A stretch of DNA of 64,000 bases from Paulinella micropora (lineage: Eukaryota; Cercozoa; Imbricatea; Euglyphida), in the NCBI GenBank assembly GCA_009731375.1, contig BJOX01000013.1:218353-282352 (forward strand), given 5' to 3'. Numbering within the stretch: position 1 is the stretch's first letter; every line of letters starts with the position of its first letter. Below are positions 1 to 8,820 of this stretch, one piece after another. The translations under genes were made by a program, and so were the position numbers. Under the pieces are notes generated by a model. It was given only the letters and a program-made list of their open reading frames with translations. It was not told the origin of the DNA and did no database searches.

Positions 1-33
<33 letters not shown>

Positions 34-203
34 GTAAGGGAGTGGGCGGAGCGTGGACGGCGGGTAAGACACCATGCACGGACCGTGCCTTTTCTTTTTG
101 AGACGGAGAGGAGAGAGAGAGATAGAGAAACAGCAAGAGAAAAGAGCGTAAGTGAGAAAAGAACGGGAGTGACTTTTGGCCGAAGAGCTGCTACTGGCTT
201 TTT
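1..203. other. Poly-G run and GA-rich leader, no gene seen
   Basis: A run of 32 G opens the window. It is followed by GA-rich DNA that would be the 3' flank of the minus-strand GTPase gene. No reading frame here resembles a protein. The G run is probably a contig end, like the other G/C runs beside gaps in this window. Confidence 0.6.
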
Positions 204-827
204 TTAGCAGCAGCCTAAGCATACCTTCACGCCAGCGCTGTTGCTAGTGTCCACGCCGACCATCATTTTGTCTGCTCTTTTGTGACTGATCCTGGCCGCC
301 TGGTCCAAGAACGGCCGAATCTTAGCCATCAATTCTTCTTGTGAGTCTGTTTCTGCGCTAGTATCCAGGATCCGCCCCTCGAATTTCTGCCTCAAGTCAC
401 TGTTGCCTTGCAGTTCAGCCACTGCGCCATTGTAGCCCCGATCGCGCTGGCAGCCGACCAGCACATTCAGGATATCCTCTTTCTTGTCTTTCGAAGAAGT
501 GTCTAACTTCAGTACATCCTTGCAGAAATTTTCTTTTTGTAAGCTGCAGCACACCAGGGCCATCTGCGCACCCCGCATGTAATTAGAAATCATGAAAGAT
601 TCAAAACGCTCTTGCCCGGCCGTATCCCAGACCCAAATTTGGTGCATTTGGTTATCGAGCTCCATGGCGGGCAAAATCTTAAAATCAAGACCAACCGTGG
701 CGGGGGGGTGGCATTCGCTGGGGGGCCTGTTATCTGCAAGCTTCTACAAGAGAGAGGACTTGCCTGCGCTCGAAGATCCCATCATGACTACTTTGAGATA
801 CTTCCCGGTCGCGATCCTTTTTTGCAT
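204..827 (-). CDS. Rab-family small GTPase with an in-frame TAG at codon 28
   Basis: Seen: reading from the ATG at 827-825, one frame gives about 207 codons, the usual Rab length. It has a P-loop (GSSSAGKS, residues about 19-26), a TVGLDFK switch I region, WDTAGQE (G3), VLVG-CQRD at the G4 position, DTSAE at G5, and a C-terminal CLGCC followed by TAA. The double cysteine at the end is the known geranylgeranylation signal of Rab proteins, so membrane attachment and vesicle traffic are the expected role. Odd: G4 is CQRD instead of NKxD, which should weaken guanine specificity. A TAG at 746-744 interrupts the frame between GKSSLL and KLADN, exactly where Rabs have xRFAD, so the residues on both sides look exonic. 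Possible causes are a pseudogene allele, a base error, readthrough, or a 21-nt GT-AG intron at 748-728, which would shorten the switch I loop. The exon may extend upstream, because the gap begins 25 bases before the ATG. Confidence 0.8.
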
Positions 828-852
828 ACTTTTTTGGATTTGCTTGTTTGTT

Positions 853-1381
853 NNNNNNNNNNNNNNNNNNNNNNNNNNNNNNNNNNNNNNNNNNNNNNNN
901 NNNNNNNNNNNNNNNNNNNNNNNNNNNNNNNNNNNNNNNNNNNNNNNNNNNNNNNNNNNNNNNNNNNNNNNNNNNNNNNNNNNNNNNNNNNNNNNNNNNN
1001 NNNNNNNNNNNNNNNNNNNNNNNNNNNNNNNNNNNNNNNNNNNNNNNNNNNNNNNNNNNNNNNNNNNNNNNNNNNNNNNNNNNNNNNNNNNNNNNNNNNN
1101 NNNNNNNNNNNNNNNNNNNNNNNNNNNNNNNNNNNNNNNNNNNNNNNNNNNNNNNNNNNNNNNNNNNNNNNNNNNNNNNNNNNNNNNNNNNNNNNNNNNN
1201 NNNNNNNNNNNNNNNNNNNNNNNNNNNNNNNNNNNNNNNNNNNNNNNNNNNNNNNNNNNNNNNNNNNNNNNNNNNNNNNNNNNNNNNNNNNNNNNNNNNN
1301 NNNNNNNNNNNNNNNNNNNNNNNNNNNNNNNNNNNNNNNNNNNNNNNNNNNNNNNNNNNNNNNNNNNNNNNNNNNNNNNNN

Positions 1382-1448
<67 letters not shown>
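853..1448. other. Assembly gap followed by poly-G
   Basis: 529 N (853-1381) followed by 67 consecutive G. G/C homopolymers flank several gaps in this window, which suggests that they stopped sequencing. Confidence 0.9.
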
Positions 1449-1449
<1 letters not shown>

Positions 1450-1802
1450 AGGGGAGAAAGAGAGAGCGAGAGAGAGAGAGATAGAGAAAGTGTAGAAGGA
1501 AAAAGAAACGGCTCATTTGACAAAAGAAGAAAAGAAGGCTGATCTTAAATTCAAGGGTGGGGAAAAACAAAGGAGGTTTAGCGTGCAAAAGCAACAGAGA
1601 AAAAGGGGGGGAGAGCCAGAGCTCCAGAAGCGTAGAGATTTCAGGCTTTTGCCTGCTGTATTCCCGTTTTCTTCCTCCACCACCCCCGCGCTTCCTCCTA
1701 CATTTCCTTGCACTCTTTTTTTGGTTTTCTTGTGAGAGCCCTGTAACCTTTTTTTTTCGTTACTCTTCTCTCTGTGTCCCACCCTCTTTCGCGCGTCATT
1801 GC

Positions 1803-1839
<37 letters not shown>

Positions 1840-1850
1840 NNNNNNNNNNG
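1449..1850. other. GA-rich then pyrimidine-rich intergenic DNA, poly-C and a 10-N gap
   Basis: A GA-rich stretch, then C/T-rich DNA, a 36-base poly-C (1804-1839) and 10 N just before the ATG of the next gene. This would be the 5' leader and promoter of the plus-strand gene at 1851. No TATA-like or other site could be assigned with confidence. Confidence 0.5.
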
Positions 1851-2624
1851 ATGCTGAACCCCGAAGAAGAAGAATATGGCCCAGTGGCTATCAGTGCATT
1901 GGCGCAGACGAGGGCCGACAGCATTAAGCGCGACCGACCCTCTGGTTACCAGGGCGAGCCAGTAATCCAACTGCGCCCGTGCGACCTGTTGGTGGCCAAA
2001 AACGCAGCTATCCTACGATCGAGAACTAGCTTCATCAACGTTACGAATTGTGTCACCAACTGGCCAATATATATTCCCAAACACGACAAAAGGGATGGAA
2101 AAAACAAGGGCAAACCGGGAAAGGTGCCCAATAAAAAGGGCGGAGAGGACGACGAAGAAACGGAGATCATCGAGTGGGCCTTTATGGGCATCTGCGGCGA
2201 GGACAGCGAGCCCGGCGGGCGGCCGTCCACGCCCTTGCGGGTGCAGGTGCAGGGAGTGTCGGACGTGCTCTTGCCGCGCTACGGCACGGGGCAACAGTGG
2301 GCGCATAACGACATGCTCTTGTTCACTAGGCTGCCTACCAAGGAGGAACATTACGGCAATATTGACATACAAGGGCAAGACTCGCGCACTCGATTTTTGA
2401 TTGAGGCGCGCAGCTTGCTGTCCGCCTCGCGAAAAAGTGATTTCCATGGGTTGGACGACGCAGAGTTGCAAGGCCTAAATGCGACTCAGATGCACCGCCT
2501 CATTTGGAATATGGTCGATCAAAGATTGGAGCGGGCCATAACAGCTGAACTCAACGAGCAGTTCGTGGGTCTCAGCGTGCGCTCCGCTCAGTTTGGACAA
2601 ATGGGCCGTGTCTACATTCAGTAA
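1851..2624 (+). CDS. Hypothetical protein, 257 residues
   Basis: One uninterrupted frame from the ATG that directly follows a 10-N gap (MLNPEEEEYGPVAISALAQ) to a TAA. I do not recognise the family. The protein is soluble-looking, with no signal peptide or membrane segment. It begins with an acidic stretch, has a lysine-rich then acidic linker at about residues 80-105 (KNKGKPGKVPNKKGGEDDEE), and ends in a conserved-looking block (MHRLIWNMVDQRLERAITAE). The ATG choice is tentative because the frame stays open into the gap and poly-C upstream. Codon use is GC-leaning, like the other genes here. The downstream T/A-rich DNA with TTTTTATTAAAAAG may hold the polyadenylation region. Confidence 0.7.
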   Translation: MLNPEEEEYGPVAISALAQTRADSIKRDRPSGYQGEPVIQLRPCDLLVAKNAAILRSRTSFINVTNCVTNWPIYIPKHDKRDGKNKGKPGKVPNKKGGEDDEETEIIEWAFMGICGEDSEPGGRPSTPLRVQVQGVSDVLLPRYGTGQQWAHNDMLLFTRLPTKEEHYGNIDIQGQDSRTRFLIEARSLLSASRKSDFHGLDDAELQGLNATQMHRLIWNMVDQRLERAITAELNEQFVGLSVRSAQFGQMGRVYIQ

Positions 2625-2830
2625 AGGGGACCAAGAAAAAAAAAGACTACACCTAACCCCTCCTCGCCCCCTTGTCGCTGTTGTTTAACGCCAAAGAAAA
2701 AACTTTTTATTAAAAAGAAAAAGAACAGAAAGGCTGGCTTGTTTTTCCTTTTCCTCGCCAACCCCCCTTTATCTTTCTTGCCCAGTGCAGGACGACGCAA
2801 GTCCTTTTTTTTTTGCTTCCTTTTGAGCTG

Positions 2831-2866
<36 letters not shown>

Positions 2867-2890
2867 GTTCTATTCCTTGCCCAGAAACCA
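2625..2890. other. Intergenic space between convergent genes
   Basis: Between the TAA of the plus-strand gene and the TGA of the minus-strand gene. It contains A-rich and T-rich runs and a (CT)n tract at about 2833-2862. The genes converge, so both 3' ends should be processed here. No canonical AATAAA is seen on either strand. Confidence 0.5.
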
Positions 2891-4860
2891 TCACGCAAAC
2901 CGTGTACGACCCAAGCTCGACAGATCGGCCGTTTGAATTGCATCGGCAATCCGTTGTTTGTCTGCCTGGATTATTCCGGAGTCGCTGCTGTCATAAGCCA
3001 CCCAGCAGCTCATGTCGAAGAGCAAACGTTGCCTGTACCACTGCGCCCAACCCGTGGCCAAAGAATTGTACTCGTCTGTTGAAACGTTTTGGACCGAGAA
3101 TTTGCAGTTGTTGTCGGATAGCAGAAGCAAATAGCGGTCCTCCGGCAGCCGGGCCGCTGCAACCAGAGAGCCCCGTCCTGGTACGGGCAACCAATACTGG
3201 CAATGGTTGAATACCGCGTGCACCGCGGCCCCGGCATTCTGTTTCGCCACCACGGACGCCGCCGTGGAGACGGCGTTCTGCAGGCCACGTCGTCCGCCCT
3301 CCAGAGAAGGCAGCGCGTAGCACACCAGCAGGCCTACGCGGTAGGACGAGAACAACTCTTCTGTCTTCAGTAAGCTCTGCGCCACCCCCGGGTGTTCTTG
3401 TTTGAATTTAGTGTACGAGGTTGAGGCGGCTAATAGTCTATGGTCGGGTGGGCTAAGCACAGCGCCGAATAAACGTCAGCGCCGCCCTGGATGCGTGTAA
3501 AGGGGTGCCTGCTGTTCCAGAGACTATCAGTATCAGCGCAAACGCTGTGCATCACATTGACCTTTTCAGCTGTTTCGGGTGGTGTACACATACCCTTGAA
3601 CATGCGGCTTTGTTCCGTGCTGGACTGCGTAGAGGCAAACAGGGCGGGCTGTGAATGAGGACTAAACACGCACAGCTCGTAATTCGGGCCTGGTTTCAAC
3701 CTCTTGTATTAATATTCCGCCACATAATGTCGTCGATCGACATTTTTGTCCGTAGGTTGGGACGACGCGGCAAACAGGCTCAGCGCGCAAGAATTTTGAC
3801 AGAAGGTTATGGCCGCTTTTGACAGGTCGCAGCCCGCAGGAAACGAAGCCAGAGACTTTCCGCCTGTCGGTGGAAGCTGCCTTGCTGAACCTGATGTACC
3901 TCCTGTTTCGTCTTGCATTTTTTCCAACCCCTCCACCGCAGACTTCACGACTCTCAGGTTCACTTGGTCTTGCAGGAAGTTCTCACAGGTATGCGCGGCC
4001 AGCTCCGCAATCAGCCTGGCAGCTGACAACGTTTTTCTTGCCATGCAGATGTTCTCGAACTTTTTGTGCTCGCTTGTGCCTTCCATTGCTTTGACTTCCC
4101 GTTCGCTTGCGGGCGCAACTCCGCCTTTCTGGATGAGCGAGCCGGTGGGGCAGTTCAGCAAGAAGTAGCAAAAGAGCGACGCCCTCCGCATCGTGTAGAG
4201 AAAAGCACTATTGCCGTCCGCATCGCTTTCCTCAGACAGGTCAAAGATAATTTTTGAGCTAGCTGTGGTTTTATATTCTTCTTCGTACTCTTCGGCTTTC
4301 TTCCGGTTGGCGAATCGACAGAAATACCCATAAAAGTTGCCAGTGGTATTCGTGTCCGAGAAATTTAGGTAGTATTTCCTGAAATCGTCCAGTCTGATTT
4401 GCCTGAATTTTGCTTCTGGGTTCCAACCAGAGGCGCGAAGGTACTTTTGGATGAAGGTGTTGAGCACTTTACAGCACGCTGCTGGATTATCCCAACGATA
4501 TTTCAAACTTTTAGCAAGAGCTTCGTAGGTCAGGACCATGGCTGCGATTACTCTGCCCCACTCACGGTCTGTGTCAAAGCTTCTGCCGTCGTATTTTGTG
4601 AGGTAGTCACCCATTTTCCACCATTTAGGAAGCGGATTTGTAACGTACAGCAAAGGCGGACAAGGCGCTCGACTAAGAGAGCATTGAAACTGAGGCGCGC
4701 CTGCGTTCGTGTCGAATTTGACCTCCATTGCTAGATGGATCATGTCTTCTTTGTTTTTTCCCTGACGTAACTCTGCCATGGACAGCAAAGTGAGCAAAGC
4801 TTTGTTGAGTGTGTCTCCAATCGTCACTGCAGGTTGTTTCCCATCTCCCGGAGCAGACAT
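2891..4860 (-). CDS. Hypothetical protein of about 650 residues, interrupted by one TAA and one frame change
   Basis: Seen: an ATG at 4860 opens 383 codons to a TAA at 3711-3709. The same frame then continues without a break (YKRLKPGPNYELCVF) to about 3450. After a shift, another frame runs to a TGA at 2893-2891. Codon style and composition are uniform across the breaks, so this looks like one protein. I do not recognise the family; there is no signal peptide or membrane segment. Two GT-AG segments would repair it: 21 nt at 3720-3700 (removes the TAA and keeps frame; contains TATTAATAC, which resembles a branch point) and 23 nt at 3460-3438 (gives YSALLLAASTSYTKF). Alternatives are sequencing errors, a recent pseudogene, or readthrough. 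The neighbouring GTPase gene has a comparable single in-frame TAG. Confidence 0.6.
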
Positions 4861-5755
4861 CTAGAGACCAAGATCACAGCCTTCCCGCACGTGCAATTTG
4901 AACCTCTCTAAAGCCAAAGAACAAGAGTATTAAAAAAACAAGGGCAACCAAAAAGAAAACGACGACTCTTTTCTTTAATTTTCTTTCCGATCCTTCCTTG
5001 CCCTCCCCCCCCCCCCCCCCCCCCCCCCCTNNNNNNNNNNNNNNNNNNNNNNNNNNNNNNNNNNNNNNNNNNNNNNNNNNNNNNNNNNNNNNNNNNNNNN
5101 NNNNNNNNNNNNNNNNNNNNNNNNNNNNNNNNNNNNNNNNNNNNNNNNNNNNNNNNNNNNNNNNNNNNNNNNNNNNNNNNNNNNNNNNNNNNNNNNNNNN
5201 NNNNNNNNNNNNNNNNNNNNNNNNNNNNNNNNNNNNNNNNNNNNNNNNNNNNNNNNNNNNNNNNNNNNNNNNNNNNNNNNNNNNNNNNNNNNNNNNNNNN
5301 NNNNNNNNNNNNNNNNNNNNNNNNNNNNNNNNNNNNNNNNNNNNNNNNNNNNNNNNNNGGGGGGGGGGGGGGGGGGGGGGAGGGGGGTATTGTTAGAGCG
5401 GAAAAATAAGGAACGAAAGCCCGGAAGCGCGGGCCCTTGCCATTCATAACCCTTTCATTCCTTGCACCCTTTTTCCTCGGGCCCCATAGGAAAGAGTAGA
5501 ACAGGAAAAAAAAAGAAGAAAAAAAAAGCGCCGCGCGCCGGAGAGTGGGAAAGAGAGGAGAGGGGAGGGGTGCATGCGGTGTGGAACGTTGAATGCATGT
5601 TTTTGTGCCTCTGTTGAGAGCATTCCTTTTCTTCGCACCCTTCCCCATTTACCAGGCATCCCCCGCAGCAAAGGCAAGCAGGTTTATGCGCGCAAAAGCA
5701 CGCGGCCGCAAACACCCACGCAGAAGCTCTGGGGACGACACGCGCAGGCTCTTGA
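4861..5755. other. Intergenic DNA with poly-C, a 328-N gap and poly-G
   Basis: A 5' flank of the 4860 gene (4861-5005), a poly-C run, 328 N (5031-5358), a poly-G run, then about 350 bases of mixed sequence in which I see no gene. Confidence 0.6.
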
Positions 5756-8468
5756 TCAGGGGCTCGGTACCAACGGAAGATCGAGCCGTGCTGGTGGGCC
5801 ACAACACATCAGAAACAACAGGTAAGGCCACAGCCAGGGCCAGGCACCGTCGCGGGCGAGCGGCTCCAAAAGCGCTACAAAGGGTAGCAACGTAGCAGGG
5901 GAGCCCGCACAGCGTACCTGCACCTGCTCCAGCCAGAGCCTGGCGATCAGTTCTCTGTCGCGCTTTAGCCAGATCCTTTCTAAGGACAGCTTGCGACTGG
6001 GCTGCGGCGCGCGTGTCGGCCGTACGGGAAGGGGCGCGCTGGTTGTTTCAGTTTGAGTCTTAAAGTAGTTTATGGGCCCGGCCTGCACCGCCCAAGATCT
6101 CTGGCGCAGGGCTCCCCCGTGCTGAAGATCGTGGGCGGAGGCCTCCAGTTGTGGCGAAGCCATTGCGCGTCCCGTGCGAAGGCATCTGCTGTAAGAATCA
6201 GTACATATCTGCGGTTCACACAAGTGCATTGCGCCCGACAGTGCACAAGCGGACCAGGGCGAAGAAGGCGGGCTTCGTACCCAAGGGCATTGCGTGCCGC
6301 AGGAATGCGCGTTTGCTACGGCCCCGGCCCGCGTTTTCACGACGCAAGCCACAAAGGCGTAAGCGGTGTACGACGAGCTAGAGGAGCTCGAGGAGCTATA
6401 GGGGCTCCTGGACGAGCTAGACCACGATTGACGGCGGTTGGACCAGCTGCTGCCGGTCACGAAAGTCCACATGTCAAACACTTGGCCCGGTTTGGCCTGG
6501 TGGTCCTCAAGCGTGCCACCCGTGATCGTCATTGCTCTAAGCAGGACATGGGCCCGCTTGGCTCTTTCGATCTTGTCCGAGGTAAAGACAGCGGTGGCAA
6601 AGATACTGCTTGTCCAGTGGGATACTTCGCACATACGGTCTGTTCGGAACCGCACGATTTTGAAGTTCGTGTTATCCAAGTCCTGGGCTTTGGTCAGGAC
6701 ATTCCGGACGAACGTCTCGCCATCCGTCCGCCCTTGTTGCGGCTCGGCTTTCACTATCCCGCTCAGGACTGCCAACAAGAACGAAGCGAAATCGGTCGTT
6801 CACTAGGTTGGTTAACAGTTTCTGTGGGAGATCGATGATGGACGAGATTGCCACATCGTCTTCCCACATCCGCCTGGCGGCGTCCTGGACGAGGTCGACA
6901 GCAATATGGGGGAGCATGATGTAGCCCCAGTCTGCCGCGGATATGAACTGGCGGAGCATGTAATGTGGAAGCTGGTCGAGTGTGAGTTTCCCCTGCCCCA
7001 CACCAGCCTCGCCAGTCATCTGCCAAGTAGGCCAGTCCGTGGTTAGTAGCGTCTGAGATGGCCACTCACCCACAAGACTGTTTAGCAGTTGCTTCACATC
7101 GGCGACCGTAAGTGTGTGACTGGCCACGATCCGATCCAGGGCAGCATAAGCCATTAGGAGCTTAAGGCCCTCTCGATACGGGAGTCTCGCACTTTGCGTG
7201 TGTGCTGCAAAGTCAAAGTTGACATGGTCACGAACGGCTCGCAACGCCCCGTCCACCCGTTTATGACTGGCGTCCTCAGTCTTTGTCTTAGGTGGGCGAT
7301 GGCGTTCGAGGGGTGCATCCCTATCTATGTTTTCATCCACCATATTCCGTCGACTTGATACACAACGAAAAGTGATTATCGAGCTACCCCCCGGTGTGGA
7401 GGCAGTTCGATCGTCACCCACTGCATGCACGGCTATTGGATCCGTAGGCAGTCGGAAATGGCTTGGAGGATGAGGTCTACCACAGTGAGGTAGTTGGTTA
7501 CATACAGGGTGGCCGCCGGATGAGGGGCCACTTGGACTGTGGTCTCCTCGTCGGACAGGTCAAGGAGTGTCGCGGGAGTGGTTCGGATCTTAAGCCAAGT
7601 TAGGAACAATGATACCTTGGCAAAAGGGTCAGTCGGGGTTTCCACCGCGTCGAGGAAATGCACGAGTTCGTCATAGCCTGGGGAGGTCTGTGGGATTATG
7701 GCATCCCGCCAGTGTTTTTGTTCCATCAAAACACGTTCCCACATCCCAGTGACGTTCTCGAGTCCCTTGAGGGTGACTACGGCCCTTGTCGTGAGGTTGG
7801 CCTGGACACGGTTTAGGTAGTTGGCATCGGGCCAATATAGAGTGTCCGCGCCAGTGGCATCAGATAGCTGTTTGTTCACTAGCGTATTTGCTGCAAGAGA
7901 GTTTGCCTTAAGCGTGGGACTTGTTGGTGGTATGTTTGCCAAGCCTCATCGAGAAGCCTGTCTCTACACATACATAAGTCCTCCCAAAGCGTTATAAGGT
8001 CCACTATTGATTTTGGTTCTATGAACCGTGGGTTAGTGGACATTAAGCCAAGCACCCTGTCGATCTTGACTCGAACCACAATCCCGGTCATCCCTGTCCC
8101 TCAGGCTAGTTTGGACATGACGGGACCCACGGGATGGCCAGCATCCCCAGCTGCACCTGAGAATCAATACCATTTCCTCTCGCAGCCCCGCATATCCATA
8201 ACAACATGTATGGGGACATCAACCATTGGACCAGAGCAACCATGGTGGTGGAGGGAAATGCGCCCCCAGCGTCTCTCCATAGGGACTGTGGGATGGGTGC
8301 AGCATTTTTGGCATCACGACCGAATATGTCGGCACGATTCGGCACGGTTGTCTGGAAGGGACCAGCCCCAGTGTTCGTGTCGTCAGCTTGACCTTGATTG
8401 TCCATAGCTGATCGATCAGCCTCTTGTGTGGGCGAGTCCCACATACCAGCCATTACAGGTTCGTTCAC
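5756..8468 (-). pseudogene. Frame-disrupted coding-like region, family not recognised
   Basis: Four long open segments follow one another on the minus strand: 8468-8106, 8091-7879, 7942-7433 and 7430-6672 passing into 6778-5756. They overlap in different frames, and their most protein-like parts join as if one product had been cut by small indels: DRLLDEAWQTYHQQ runs into SPTLKANSLAANTLV, and LLTNLVNDRF runs into LAVLSGIVKAEPQQG. TAG codons end the first and third segments (8108-8106, 7435-7433). The middle (VNFDFAAHTQSARLPYREG to MLRQFISAADWGYIMLPHI) looks like a folded hydrophobic protein; the distal part is Ser-rich and less convincing. I tried GT-AG mini-introns at the breaks, and unlike the 4860 gene they do not restore frame consistently. 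Most likely a decayed gene or inserted element. I do not assign a function. Confidence 0.4.
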
Positions 8469-8639
8469 TTGCGGTCGTTTCCTTTTGGGGATACGCCGTG
8501 CACGAATTGGTGGTGAAGTGTCAGTGTGGGGGACAAGGCGTCGTCTGGCAGACGTCTTGTTTGGAGTGTCAGCAGCTTATTTTTGTGCAAGACGTCAGCT
8601 GTTGGCCGTCTTGATTTTTAAGCAGCGTGTGGTTTGGTC

Positions 8640-8694
8640 GGTAGGTGTTGGTTCGTTCGTTGTCTGTATAGAGACAGTCGTTGTTGTTATTATT

Positions 8695-8754
<60 letters not shown>

Positions 8755-8820
8755 NNNNNNNNNNTCGTTCGTTGTCTGTATAGAGACAGTTGTTTTTGTT
8801 ATTAGTTTTTTTTTTTTTTT
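8640..8820. repeat. Direct repeat flanking a 10-N gap inside poly-T
   Basis: TCGTTCGTTGTCTGTATAGA plus GACAGT occurs at about 8651-8678 and again at 8765-8790, each followed by T-rich DNA and separated by poly-T and 10 N. The simplest reading is an unmerged overlap or a sequencing problem in poly-T. Confidence 0.7.

Noticed and set aside
204-4860. Nuclear code with TAA and TAG read as Gln, suggested by in-frame stops in two genes
   Set aside because: The Rab ends CC-TAA at its expected C terminus, the 1851 gene ends sensibly at TAA, and about 760 codons of CPSF2 plus about 2,860 of the giant gene need no TAA or TAG as sense. Two isolated stops are better explained otherwise.
6053-6838. Plus-strand 261-codon frame opposite the minus-strand coding-like region
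   Set aside because: Its composition (Arg/Gly/Ala-rich, low complexity) is that of an antisense shadow; the minus strand has the better protein character.
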